Shown here in pieces: positions 28,939-37,821 of a stretch of DNA of 64,000 nucleotides. How positions within the stretch are numbered: the stretch's first letter is position 1; each line of letters starts with the position of its first letter. Position numbers and translations under genes: made by a program. Source of the DNA: CAYRFQ01 sp964423615 (lineage in GTDB: Bacteria > Planctomycetota > Planctomycetia > Gemmatales > Gemmataceae); NCBI GenBank assembly GCA_964423615.1, contig CAYRFQ010000002.1, positions 1 to 64,000 of the forward strand, given 5' to 3'. The notes below the pieces were generated by a model, which saw only the letters and a program-made list of their open reading frames with translations, did no database searches and was not told the DNA's origin.

Positions 28939-29808
28939 GTGGAAAAACGCACTATCTTAATTCAAATCGATACCGACCAACACCCCAGCGTTTTCGACCG
29001 TGTAGTCGCGGTCGATGCTGGAGTCGATGAGCTGTTTAGCTACGGTGGAGTCCAACCAGCAGACGTCCAGGGATTGGTTCACGGAGCCATTTTCACTCGT
29101 AAGCTCGATGACCTCAAGCGAACGGCCATCTTCATCGGTGGCAGCAACGTCGATGCCGCCGAGGCTCTTGTTGCCGAAGCGCGGAAAAGTATGATCCCTC
29201 CCGCAAACCTACAAGTGTCGGTCCTCATGGACGCGAATGGTTGCAACACGACCGCTTCGGCTGCGGTCCTTGCTGCCGGACAGCATCTGGAACTTGGAAC
29301 GACAAAAGCCATCGTTTTGGGAGGCACAGGACCAGTCGGCCAACGTGTGGCTCGACTCCTGGCTCGTCAAGGAGCGACTGTCCGCGTCGCGTCACGAAAG
29401 CAGGATCGCGCGGTTGGGGTTTGTGAAGCCGTGAAAGCACGCGTGGAAGGGGCCATGCTCGAACCGGTGGGCGTAGGCTCTCCAGAAGACCTCCGTGCCG
29501 CCATGCAAGGACAGCAGCTCGTTGTTGCAGCAGGAGCCGCAGGCATCACATTGTTGCCCGAGGTTGCTCGCAAGCAGGCTAGCGATCTGAAAGTAGCCAT
29601 CGATCTCAATGCCGTGCCGCCTCTCGGCATCGAGGGCGTGGGTGTCACAGACAAGGCCAAAGAAATCGACGGTATCATCGGCTACGGGGCGATCGGTGTT
29701 GGTGGCACGAAAATGAAGATTCATCGAGCTGCTATTGCTCGGTTGTTCCAGGCGAACAATCAAGTGATGGACGCCGAAGAAGTATACGCGATCGGTGTGG
29801 AGTCGTGA
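28939..29808 (+). CDS. mtdB: Methylene-tetrahydromethanopterin dehydrogenase
   Basis: A 289-residue NAD(P)-dependent enzyme that oxidises methylene-H4MPT to methenyl-H4MPT. The N-terminal domain carries YGGVQPADVQGLVHGAIFTR and IFIGGSNVDAA; a Rossmann domain begins VLGGTGPVGQRVARLLARQGATVRVASR. The closing VDLNAVPPLGIEGV-like segment (here AIDLNAVPPLGIEGVGVTD) and GYGAIGVGGTKMKIHRAAI are typical of MtdB. The start is a GTG with GGAG about eight bases upstream. It follows fae divergently and is six bases from a DUF1464 gene in the same direction, so the two are probably one transcript. Confidence 0.93.
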   Translation: MEKRTILIQIDTDQHPSVFDRVVAVDAGVDELFSYGGVQPADVQGLVHGAIFTRKLDDLKRTAIFIGGSNVDAAEALVAEARKSMIPPANLQVSVLMDANGCNTTASAAVLAAGQHLELGTTKAIVLGGTGPVGQRVARLLARQGATVRVASRKQDRAVGVCEAVKARVEGAMLEPVGVGSPEDLRAAMQGQQLVVAAGAAGITLLPEVARKQASDLKVAIDLNAVPPLGIEGVGVTDKAKEIDGIIGYGAIGVGGTKMKIHRAAIARLFQANNQVMDAEEVYAIGVES

Positions 29809-29814
29809 TCTAGA

Positions 29815-30822
29815 ATGGTACGTGTCGCGGGAACCGATCCTGGAACAAGCAGTCTGGATGTTTTGATTCTGGAAGATGGGGATGTTGTCGACCAAAATCG
29901 ATTCACCCCTGAAGAAATCGGGCAATCCCCCACGTTGCCGGTTGAGTGGCTGACCAAACGAGGGCCATTCGATCTTGTGGCTGGACCATCGGGATACGGG
30001 TTGCCTCTGGTTCGCAACAGCGAGTGTACCGAAGAGCACCTCCGACTCATGAATCTGGTCCGCCCTGACGAACAAGGACGAAGTCAAGGTGTGGTCAAGT
30101 TCTCTACCATGTTGCGGGCTTTTTGGAAATCGGACATGCCTGTCGTTTTCTTGCCTGGAGTCATTCATCTTTCGAGTGTGCCCTCATACCGAAAACACAA
30201 TCGCATCGACATGGGGACAGCAGACAAATTGTGTGTCACAGCCCTGGCGCTTGCTCAATACGTCCAACATTGTCATTCGGATTTTTCGAAAGCGAACCTT
30301 TGTGTCGTGGAGTTAGGTTCGGCGTTCACGGCCTGTATGGTCATCGTCAACGGAAGAATCGTCGATGGCGTTGGTGGGACAGGCGGACCGTTGGGTTGGA
30401 AAAGCGGCGGGGCATGGGATGGAGAAACGGCCTATTGGTGCTCACCGTTACAAAAGCACAACTTGTTCAGGGGTGGTGCGTCGGACTTGCCGGACGAACA
30501 ACACAGACACACGATGTTTTGCGAGTCTCTGGTGAAGTGTGTGGCAGGGCTTCGAGCCGTCCACTCGTTTGATACGATTTCTGTCTCCGGTCGACTGTTG
30601 GAAGTGGCCCCAGACCTTGGAACCCGAGTTTCGGAGGAGTTAGCGAAATTCGAATCGGTAATTCGCCTTCCTTCACTCTCGGAGGCCTGGGTGAAACACG
30701 CAGCCCAGGGAGCGGCAGTCTTGGCAGATGGTTTAGTCGGAGGTAAGTTTCAAGACCTTGTGGAACAACTGGAACTTACAAACGCCACTGGAACGGTTTT
30801 GGATTGGTTGAGCCCGAAGTGA
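29815..30822 (+). CDS. DUF1464 family protein (ASKHA kinase-like)
   Basis: A 335-residue protein resembling DUF1464 (PF07318), sometimes annotated as a predicted butyrate kinase. The N-terminus RVAGTDPGTSSLDVLILEDG is a phosphate-1-type loop of the actin/hexokinase fold. Later motifs are VAGPSGYGLPL, PGVIHLSSVPSYRKHNRIDMGTADKLC, LCVVELGSAFTACMVIVNGRIVDGVGGTGGP and a GAAVLADGL-like adenosine segment (here AAQGAAVLADGLVGG). It lies six bases after mtdB, so a role in H4MPT-linked C1 metabolism or cofactor biosynthesis is suggested by context only. The family's substrate is, to my knowledge, not established. Confidence 0.82.
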   Translation: MVRVAGTDPGTSSLDVLILEDGDVVDQNRFTPEEIGQSPTLPVEWLTKRGPFDLVAGPSGYGLPLVRNSECTEEHLRLMNLVRPDEQGRSQGVVKFSTMLRAFWKSDMPVVFLPGVIHLSSVPSYRKHNRIDMGTADKLCVTALALAQYVQHCHSDFSKANLCVVELGSAFTACMVIVNGRIVDGVGGTGGPLGWKSGGAWDGETAYWCSPLQKHNLFRGGASDLPDEQHRHTMFCESLVKCVAGLRAVHSFDTISVSGRLLEVAPDLGTRVSEELAKFESVIRLPSLSEAWVKHAAQGAAVLADGLVGGKFQDLVEQLELTNATGTVLDWLSPK

Positions 30823-30879
30823 GCAGAACCAGCTTGGAACGGGTAACTGCTGAGACCGTTTCGCTCACGGAGGATTTCG

Positions 30880-31765
30880 ATGGTGATACTGACAAAGGTC
30901 CATATCGGCCCATGTAACGGGACATTTCATTTCTCTCGAAGTTTGGTATTGGCTACATGCCTTTTGGTGATGTGGGGGAGTGTGTCAACCTGCCAAGGAC
31001 AGACTTGTAAGGCGACTTGGAAAGCTCATCTCAGTTCTGTCTGGTCTGTAAAATTTAGTCCCAATGGCAAACTCCTCGCCTCAACAGGTTTGAATAAAAC
31101 GATCAAAATGTGGGACGTGGGCCACGAGAATCAACAAAGTTACTATCGATAGACATCATGCTGGTGTCTGGTCAATAGCCTTCAGTCCCGACGGAAAGAG
31201 ACTCGCTTCTGCGAGTTGGGATGCCAAAGTCAAAATCTGGGACGTAACTACGGGACGCGAAAATGCAGGATTCGAGGCCCACACCCGACCAGTGTTCTCA
31301 GCAACCTTTAGCCTCGACGGAATAACATTGGCATCTGCAAGTCAGGATAAAACCATCAAACTTTTGGAAATTGCTACGGGGCAAGAAAGGACGACGCTCA
31401 AGGGACATAGAAACGAAGTCAGATCCGTAACTTTCAGTCTCGACGGAAGAACATTGGTTTCAGGTAGTGTGGACAAAACAATTAAGGTATGGGATGGGAG
31501 CACTGGTGTTCTTAAAGACACTCTCACGGGACATACTCTCGCAGTTCTTGCAGTGAATTTTCACCCCAGCGGCAAGTACGTGGCTTCGACCAGCTCAGAT
31601 TAAACCATACGCATTTGGCGGTTGGGAACGGGAAAGCCCAAAGCCATTCTCAAAGGGCATCAAGGACCGGTTTTCGCTGTAAATTTTAGTCCTAATGGCA
31701 ACATTTTGGCTTCGGGGAGTGAGGACACAACAATCAAACTATGGGATGTCTCTAACCTCAGGTGA
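30880..31765 (+). pseudogene. Broken WD40-repeat exported protein
   Basis: A signal-peptide-led WD40 gene with two lesions. The first frame starts at 30880 (LVLATCLLVMWGSVSTCQG as the hydrophobic leader, then HLSSVWSVKFSPNGKLLAST and IKMWDV) and stops after 31152. From about 31125 the WD40 text continues one base out of phase (VWSIAFSPDGKRLASAS, then further repeats). That frame meets a TAA at 31601-31603 exactly where a lysine is expected (SSD-stop-TIRIW), then continues unbroken for another repeat and a half to a TGA at 31763-31765 (FSPNGNILASGSEDTTIKLW). One frameshift plus one nonsense codon indicates a pseudogene, unless they are sequencing errors. Confidence 0.82.
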
Positions 31766-31835
31766 CTAGCCAAAGGTTCGTTGTCAACTCGGTCGAGAGT
31801 TGTCTGGGATCGCTCCTGGTATCCTGACCAACTAC

Positions 31836-32242
31836 TTACCCGTGAATCCAATAGACTGTTCGTTGCCAGAGGTGTTCAATGACGCAGCATAGTGGCTCAT
31901 GAGTGCCACCGACAATTTGGGCATCGATCAAGTCGCCGTTTGGAGCATACTTGGCAACATAAATGCCACCGGAATCAGCACTTCTCACGAAGGAATCGGG
32001 GCCTGGATCAAAGTCCATCGAGCCAGTCAATTGAGACACATCATGTAGATATTGCCGACGGCGTCCGTGGCGACATCTTCGATTAAATCGTTGACCTTCG
32101 GGACATCAAAGTTCAATCCGAGAGCGAAATCGGCAGGGTTGATGCGGTCTTCGAGTATTTCAACTCGAGGTCGGTAAGCGGTCTTGGATGGCCGTGTGAT
32201 TTTTGTTCGATTGTGGTTTGGTCGGCTAACGGGTAAGGGCAT
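31836..32242 (-). pseudogene. Truncated, frameshifted secreted SBBP-type protein with LEDR motif
   Basis: The minus-strand frame starting at 32242 has the N-terminal sorting-type motif seen on many planctomycete exported proteins (YRPRVEILEDRINPA) followed by LIEDVATDAVGNIYM and then a stop. The natural continuation is one base out of phase: SQLTGSMDFDPGPDSFVRS and GGIYVAKYAPNGDLIDAQIV, as in SBBP-like beta-propeller repeats. It ends after about 65 further residues. Full-length relatives usually have many repeats, so this is a truncated remnant with a frameshift near 32037. Its 3' end lies 70 bases from the end of the convergent WD40 pseudogene. Confidence 0.75.
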
Positions 32243-32513
32243 TGGAAGCTATCTCCGGGAACAGTTCAAAAACACTGGGAGGATTTAACGCGTTTAAGTT
32301 GTCTGAATTCACGGTTTCAAGGAAAGTCGACCCCAGAAAGACATAGGCAAGAGAGAGAATCGAAAGCCCAGTTGTGGCCGAAGCTACTGGGAGCACGATG
32401 ACACGAGACTTCAACTCGCCACCTGGAGGACGAATGTGTGATGTAACTTCGGGCAATGGGTTGCCCGATGCGTCTCGATGGCTCGTAATCGGACCGGATG
32501 AGGAATAGCTCAT
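32226..32513 (-). CDS. Small single-helix membrane protein
   Basis: A 95-residue protein with one hydrophobic helix (RVIVLPVASATTGLSILSLA, about residues 37-56) after a polar N-terminal stretch. AAGGAG lies about ten bases before the ATG, a strong ribosome site. Its 3' end overlaps the start of the broken SBBP gene by 17 bases, implying they once formed a coupled pair. I do not recognise a family. It may be a non-functional remainder of the same decayed locus. Confidence 0.5.
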   Translation of the reverse strand: MSYSSSGPITSHRDASGNPLPEVTSHIRPPGGELKSRVIVLPVASATTGLSILSLAYVFLGSTFLETVNSDNLNALNPPSVFELFPEIASNALTR

Positions 32514-32862
32514 CGTCGTCCGCTCCTTGTATTCCTTGATTGGGAGCCAATTATCGAATCTTGTTGGAGCCGCATCGGGATGATGTCGAGACCGATCTCA
32601 AGGTAGCAGGAGCCTGGGAAATACTAGGAGCTTTACCCTTGCTTTTCCTATTTTGAGATATTCAACTCAGGTATTAGTGATGGCAATTGTGGGTTGCACT
32701 AGCGCATGCCAAGCAAAAGGGGAGTTAGCCCCGGACTAATTGGGCAGGAAAAAGATTTATTGCCACTGATTTGCAAGGAAATACGGCTTAATTGCAAACA
32801 TTAGACAGCGGAATCATTTTTTTCACGATCTGCGGACAATTTCGAGAGCTGGAACGGTTCTT
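32514..32862. other. Gene-poor gap
   Basis: About 350 bases, AT-richer than the surroundings, between the decayed locus and the DapA-family gene pair. I see no gene or repeat. Confidence 0.4.
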
Positions 32863-33096
32863 TCAGAACATCTTCGTTTGGAAAATCCCAAGAAGATCCT
32901 GATTAGTTTGTCCAAGAACGCCCTGGCCGGAGTAATTGATCTTATCCCGTAGGCTACTCGGGCCGCAGCGGGTTCCGTTGTTGGATTGGAAGAACTCGAA
33001 TGCTCGCTCTGTTGGGTCGGTCAACAGTTTGCTCGACGAGCCAAGCCCAGCATTCGTTCGGAACCGCCGGATTTCAACGAGCAAGCAGAGAGTCAT
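32863..33096 (-). CDS. Possible small protein overlapping the end of the DapA-like gene
   Basis: A 77-residue frame whose ATG overlaps the stop of the upstream lyase gene (ATGA), the arrangement of translationally coupled genes. It contains AFEFFQSNNGTRCGPSSLRD and has no membrane segment. I recognise no family. It may be a genuine small coupled gene, a remnant of a longer one, or a chance frame. Confidence 0.35.
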   Translation of the reverse strand: MTLCLLVEIRRFRTNAGLGSSSKLLTDPTERAFEFFQSNNGTRCGPSSLRDKINYSGQGVLGQTNQDLLGIFQTKMF

Positions 33097-34031
33097 TTCG
33101 CCGTTTCGACGTTTCCTGTGATTCCCATTATTTCTGTGAGGACTTTCTCGATCATCTCTCGCTCGGAGTTCCCAAAAGCGCCAAACGGCTCGGCAACGAC
33201 ATCGTCACAGAGGCCCAAAATCGACAGAGCACACTTTGTACCTTTGACGAATCGCGACGCCGATTCTCCAGCCTGGTAGATTTGCTGCAATCTTTCGATT
33301 AGTCGAAGGAGTTCTTGGGTCCGTGCGTCTTTGGCCCCGGCGGCTTGATAACATTCCACGAACAAACGTGGAACGACGTTCGCTCCACCAGCGACAGCCC
33401 CGTCGCTACCCAATCGCATGGCCTCGACCAACAAGGCTTCCGGTCCCATGAGAATCGACCAATCAGGACGGACTTTGCGGATTTCCATGAGTCGTTCGAA
33501 ATAGACAAGGTCACCGCTGCTATCTTTAATACCGATGATGGCAGGATGTTTTGCAAGGGATTGCAACGTGTCGATCTCGAACCAGACTTTCGTCAAGTCA
33601 GGCATGTTGTAGAGCATTAGCGGCAACGGCAATTCTTCGACGAGTCGGTCAACGTAGCTGACCAGTTCAGGCTGACTCGGTGGAAAGTAATACGGAGTCG
33701 AGAGAACAACGGCCGAGGCTCCGGCGTCTTCGGCCACAAGCGACAAGTTGACCGACTCGACGAACGACGTATCCGTAATCCCGACAAGGACCGGAACACG
33801 ACCCGCTATGATTTCGCAAGCTTGGCCTATCAGTTCTCGCCGCAAACGATAACTCAGACTTGGACCTTCGCCCGTCGAACCGAGAAGGAACACCCCGTGG
33901 ACTCCACCGGCAACGACGTGCTCAAGGAGGCGCGAAAGTCCCACCTCGTCAAGTGTGTCTCGATCTCGGAGCGGCGTCACGAGGGGAGGAATGATGCCGC
34001 GAAATAGAGGTGTCTGGTTGTTTAGAGTCAT
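33093..34031 (-). CDS. Dihydrodipicolinate synthase/N-acetylneuraminate lyase family aldolase
   Basis: A 312-residue TIM-barrel class I aldolase. Motifs are PPLVTPLRDRDTLDE, VFLLGSTGEGPSLS (substrate carboxylate loop), STPYYFPPSQPELVSYV, LPLMLYNMPD (catalytic tyrosine) and AIIGIKDSSGDL (Schiff-base lysine). The family includes DapA and several sugar-acid aldolases; from the motifs alone I cannot say which substrate is used, and no lysine-biosynthesis genes lie nearby. I chose the ATG at 34031; a longer frame from 34142 would add 37 residues that do not resemble the family. It may be co-translated with the 77-residue frame downstream. Confidence 0.87.
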   Translation of the reverse strand: MTLNNQTPLFRGIIPPLVTPLRDRDTLDEVGLSRLLEHVVAGGVHGVFLLGSTGEGPSLSYRLRRELIGQACEIIAGRVPVLVGITDTSFVESVNLSLVAEDAGASAVVLSTPYYFPPSQPELVSYVDRLVEELPLPLMLYNMPDLTKVWFEIDTLQSLAKHPAIIGIKDSSGDLVYFERLMEIRKVRPDWSILMGPEALLVEAMRLGSDGAVAGGANVVPRLFVECYQAAGAKDARTQELLRLIERLQQIYQAGESASRFVKGTKCALSILGLCDDVVAEPFGAFGNSEREMIEKVLTEIMGITGNVETAK

Positions 34032-34343
34032 CAAGTTGGTCTCGAGTGGGATAGTTTTCCGAAGTCTGTTGATGAGACTGATATTGTATCCTGCCTCCCG
34101 TTGAAGTTCACCTGATGGATCGCACAGATTAACTTTGCTCATCGAAAAAAGATGTTGCGAGTCGAATCACGCCTGACGCATTCTGTTCTGCGCCATGGGA
34201 CACGGGACTATGTGGTGAACTCTCAACAAAACTGGAACTGCTCGAACGGACTCTGGAGGGAGATGTTGGGAAAGAAATGCCATTGACGAAACCTTCAACA
34301 GCACGTATCCGATGGGGTCGATTGTTCAAGAGGTGGAGGGACT

Positions 34344-34769
34344 GTGGTGCGCAAATCCAGGCTACAATTTGTCTTTCTTGTGTCGTTGCTCAGTACCTGC
34401 AGTGGTTGTGGGACTCTATTTAATCTGCAGGGGCAGGAGCCTTGGCTCCTTGGGATCCCACCCGAACGGGAAATCGTTCCGTTTGGAGGAATTGACAACG
34501 ACATCCGGGTGATGTCGCGTGGACTCCCTCCTGAAGAGTTGAACCCCTTGCCGATAGTGGTGGGCGCTATCGACATGCCATTGTCATTCGTCGGCGACGT
34601 ACTGACGTTGCCCTGGACCACATATCACTGGATGTCCGCCGAGCAAGCAAACTCAAAAGTCAACGACCATCCGCAAGTGCGGGACCCGTCGGGTTCGCCT
34701 GCCGTGGCTTCCGACAACGACACGGCGAACGAGAATTGGATGAAAACGGCTCCTACTACTCGACAATAG
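34344..34769 (+). CDS. YceK/YidQ-like lipoprotein (DUF1375-like)
   Basis: A 141-residue protein with a lipoprotein signal (FVFLVSLLSTCSGC, lipid-accepting Cys) followed by GTLFN, matching the GCGT/S start of YceK/YidQ lipoproteins. The second family segment is IDMPLSFVGDVLTLPWTTY, close to the PxSxxGDTLLLPYD pattern. A polar low-complexity tail follows. The start is GTG (34344) or the adjacent GTG at 34347, with GGAGGG immediately upstream; the second gives better spacing. Its stop is only four bases from the convergent typA stop. Outer-membrane function unknown. Confidence 0.7.
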   Translation: MVRKSRLQFVFLVSLLSTCSGCGTLFNLQGQEPWLLGIPPEREIVPFGGIDNDIRVMSRGLPPEELNPLPIVVGAIDMPLSFVGDVLTLPWTTYHWMSAEQANSKVNDHPQVRDPSGSPAVASDNDTANENWMKTAPTTRQ

Positions 34770-34773
34770 CCAT

Positions 34774-36594
34774 CTAAGCCTTCGCTGCCCGTGATTGGCG
34801 TTTGCGGTCGGCTTCCTTGAGCAACATTTTTCGCAATCGGATGGCCGTCGGAGTGATTTCGACGAGTTCGTCGTCTTCGACGTACTCGAGGGCTTCTTCG
34901 AGTGACATGGTCCGGGCCTTCTTCAAGATGATGCCCTTTTCCGCTGTGGCCGAACGAATGTTGGTGAGCTTCTTTTCGCGGCAGACGTTGACCGGCAAGT
35001 CGTTATCGCGACAGTGCTCGCCTACGACTTGTCCTTCGTACACTTCGTCGCCGGGTTCGACGAACAGGATGCCGCGGTCTTGCAAACCATCGAGGGCGTA
35101 GGCCGTCACCCGGCCTTTTTCGGTCGAGATCATGACGCCATTGACCCGACCGGGGACGCCCGATCTGCTGTCTTCGTATTTCCAGAAGTTGTGGTGCATG
35201 ATGGCTTCGCCCGCCGTTGAGTTGAGCACTCGCGTCCTCAGACCGATCAACCCACGTGCGGGAATGGTGAACTCGATGTGGCTGAACGAACCCCGCGATT
35301 CCATCTTGACGCACTCGCCCTTGCGGTTGAGGACGTGTTCCATGACCGGACCGACGTGGTCGTTGGGGACGTCGACCGTCAGGTATTCGACAGGTTCCAT
35401 GACCTTTCCGTCGATTTCTTTCGTGATGACGCGAGGCTTCCCGACAGACAGTTCGAACCCTTCGCGGCGCATATTTTCGATCAAAATTCCCAGGTGCAGG
35501 AGGCCGCGACCAGCAACGGCAAATTCGTCTTTGCGGTCCGGAATCTCCTCGACCCGAAGGGCCACGTTCGATTCGAGTTCCTTCATCAAACGGGCACGTA
35601 GCTGGCGGCTCGTGACGAATTCTCCTTCGAGCCCGACGAACGGCGAATCGTTGACACGGAAGACCATGTTGAGCGTTGGCTCGTCGACGGTAATGGGCGG
35701 CAAGGCTGCAGGTTCGTCGAAGTCGGCGATGGTGTCGCCGATGTCGACTTCGGGCAACCCCACGACTGCGCAGATGTCGCCGGCGCCGACTTCGTCGGTC
35801 TCGACCTTACCGAGACGATCAAAGCTGTAAAGTTGGGAGATGGTTTTATTGACACGTGTGCCATCGGGTTTGAGTAGAGCGATCTTTTGGCCCTTGCGAA
35901 TCTTCCCGGCGAACACACGGCCGATGGCAATCCGTCCGACGAACTCACTGTAATCGAGCGTCACGACCAACATTTGCAAGGGGGCATCGACTTCGACTTC
36001 TGGCGCCGGAACGTTGTCCATGATGGCGTCGAGCAGGGGCCGGAGGTCTTTCGGTTCGCCATCGAGTTCTGTCATGGCGTAGCCGCTTCGTCCCGAGGCG
36101 TAGAGAATGGGAAACTCGAGGGTTTCGTCGTCGGCGTCGAGGTCGACGAACAAGTCAAAGACTTCGTTGACGACTTCCTGTGGTCGGCCGTCGGGGCGGT
36201 CGATCTTGTTTACGACGACGATCGGCTTGAGTCCGAGGGCAAACGCTTTATTCAGAACGAAACGTGTTTGGGGCAGGGGGCCTTCGGCGGCATCGACCAG
36301 CAGCAAACAACCGTCGGCCATGCGAAGGACACGTTCGACTTCACCGCCGAAGTCCGCGTGTCCCGGGGTATCGAGAATGTTGACTTTCGTGTCCCCGAGT
36401 TGCAGGGCAATGTTCTTCGCCAGAATGGTGATTCCACGTTCTCGTTCTTGATCGTTCGAGTCGAGGATACGCTCTTGCTTGAGTTCGGCCTCTCGGAAGA
36501 GGCCCGATTGCTTTAACATTTGATCGACCAACGTTGTCTTGCCGTGGTCGACGTGGGCAATGATTGCCACATTCCGCAGGTTCGCTCGTTTCAT
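34774..36594 (-). CDS. typA: Translational GTPase TypA/BipA
   Basis: A 606-residue ribosome-associated GTPase involved in 50S assembly and stress adaptation. G-motifs are AHVDHGKTT, the switch I threonine in RGITILAKN, DTPGHADFGGEV, NKIDRPD and the SGR stretch in ILYASGRSGYAM. The elongation-factor-like domains II, III and V follow, with the BipA-specific C-terminal part (EGIMHHNFWKYE-like: here GEAIMHHNFWKYEDSRSG; then REKKLTNIRSATAEKG and LRKMLL). Length and order match BipA. It is monocistronic and convergent with the lipoprotein gene. Confidence 0.96.
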   Translation of the reverse strand: MKRANLRNVAIIAHVDHGKTTLVDQMLKQSGLFREAELKQERILDSNDQERERGITILAKNIALQLGDTKVNILDTPGHADFGGEVERVLRMADGCLLLVDAAEGPLPQTRFVLNKAFALGLKPIVVVNKIDRPDGRPQEVVNEVFDLFVDLDADDETLEFPILYASGRSGYAMTELDGEPKDLRPLLDAIMDNVPAPEVEVDAPLQMLVVTLDYSEFVGRIAIGRVFAGKIRKGQKIALLKPDGTRVNKTISQLYSFDRLGKVETDEVGAGDICAVVGLPEVDIGDTIADFDEPAALPPITVDEPTLNMVFRVNDSPFVGLEGEFVTSRQLRARLMKELESNVALRVEEIPDRKDEFAVAGRGLLHLGILIENMRREGFELSVGKPRVITKEIDGKVMEPVEYLTVDVPNDHVGPVMEHVLNRKGECVKMESRGSFSHIEFTIPARGLIGLRTRVLNSTAGEAIMHHNFWKYEDSRSGVPGRVNGVMISTEKGRVTAYALDGLQDRGILFVEPGDEVYEGQVVGEHCRDNDLPVNVCREKKLTNIRSATAEKGIILKKARTMSLEEALEYVEDDELVEITPTAIRLRKMLLKEADRKRQSRAAKA

Positions 36595-37201
36595 CTACGT
36601 GTCACTCCATCTCCCGTTTCCCCGAGGCAGCGAGAGAAGTTTCTTAAGCTGCTGGGCAACCAATGCGATTGTCGTGTGCATTTGCAACAAGGGTAAGAGA
36701 GTCCCTTTGTGCAAAAAGCTATTATATGGCATGGAGTCTTTGTGCGAGTAGAGCAAGATGTATGAGGATTCGGGGAAGAAGGAGGTTCGTGAGGTTTCGT
36801 GAAATTTTCCACATATCGGAAATCAATGGTTGACGATCCCATCCCGATCTTGTTAACTACTTTACAACTTTACCCACGCATTCTACCTTTTCCAGGATGG
36901 AACGGTCTCGTCAGGAATCGTCCAGAGCGATGTTGACACAAAACACACCCAGTGTGTTTTCGACTCCGCGGGGCCGGACGGACAAAAATAGCAATTCAAG
37001 TTTCATTGAATAATCATTCTGGCTGTTCAGTCCATTAAGTGGAAAACAGCCTAATTATGCGATCACCTGTTGGTGAGAGTTCTACCATCTGCGGGGAACA
37101 TCTTGGGCGTTTCCCGACACGGCAGATGGCTCTGTGCTATTGTGACTCTCCGTAATGTGGTATGCGGAGAGTTGGTTACCGACAACTGTGAGGGTTCAAC
37201 A
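36595..37201. other. Intergenic region between typA and the cytochrome gene
   Basis: About 600 bases holding the divergent upstream regions of typA and the small cytochrome gene. A nine-base-pair hairpin (AAAACACAC at 36940-36948 with GTGTGTTTT at 36952-36960) lies inside. No gene is supported. Confidence 0.45.
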
Positions 37202-37573
37202 ATGCGTTATGTCGTTTCTGGTCTCGCGGCCGTTCTTTTCTGCGTGCTCATCAGCAATGCTGCTTCCGTTCCGACGGTTCAAGAGAAGAAGCCAAAGTAC
37301 ACCGTCAAGCAAGTCATGAAGGCTCACAAAGGCCGTAAAAACTCTCTCTTGGCCAAGGTTGCTCTCGGGAAAGCCGACGAGAAAGAAGTCAAGATGTTGG
37401 TCGAGTACTACACGGCTCTCGCTGCTAATCCTTGCCCCAGCGATGAGAAAGATGACTGGAAGAAGCGAACTGGCAAGCTGTTGAAGCTCGCCAAGAAAGC
37501 CAAAGCTGGTGAGAAGATGGTTGCTCTCTTCAAAGCTGCCAACTGCAAAGGCTGCCACAGCATCCACAAGTAA
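37202..37573 (+). CDS. Exported small cytochrome c'-like protein with a C-terminal haem motif
   Basis: A 123-residue protein with a signal peptide (VVSGLAAVLFCVLISNAAS) and a single haem-binding CKGCH at residues 115-119, five residues from the end. The preceding part is helical and lysine-rich (AKVALGKADEKEVKMLVEYY; GKLLKLAKKAKAGEKMVALF). A CXXCH at the very C-terminus of a helical domain is the arrangement of class II cytochromes c', which bind NO or CO or transfer electrons. Assignment to that class is by topology, not by sequence identity. GAGGG lies upstream of the ATG. A terminator follows the gene. Confidence 0.8.
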   Translation: MRYVVSGLAAVLFCVLISNAASVPTVQEKKPKYTVKQVMKAHKGRKNSLLAKVALGKADEKEVKMLVEYYTALAANPCPSDEKDDWKKRTGKLLKLAKKAKAGEKMVALFKAANCKGCHSIHK

Positions 37574-37609
37574 GCCGTCTTTTGGTTGAACAACGCAGAA
37601 CGAAGACCC

Positions 37610-37639
37610 CGAGCCGATCCTCAAGACCGGCTCGTTTTT
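37610..37639 (+). terminator. Rho-independent terminator
   Basis: GAGCCGATC (37611-37619) pairs with GACCGGCTC (37625-37633) with one mismatch around a five-base loop, followed by GTTTTT. It sits about 40 bases after the cytochrome stop codon. Confidence 0.75.
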
Positions 37640-37821
37640 CATGCGCTGGACGAGTCGTCAATCGGTCCGGCGACAGAATCTATTCATCCCGAGCAACATC
37701 CAAATCCAAAACCCTTGGACTTAGGACCGCGTCATCGCTATAATGCAATCCGAGTTACAATCATCCCTCCGACTGCGACTTCAACAATCCCTCCCCCTAC
37801 GACTCCCTCGGAGTTCTTGAG

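Noticed and set aside
35132..36516. Several long plus-strand frames opposite typA
   Set aside because: They are antisense shadows of a highly conserved gene with no start signals or family features.
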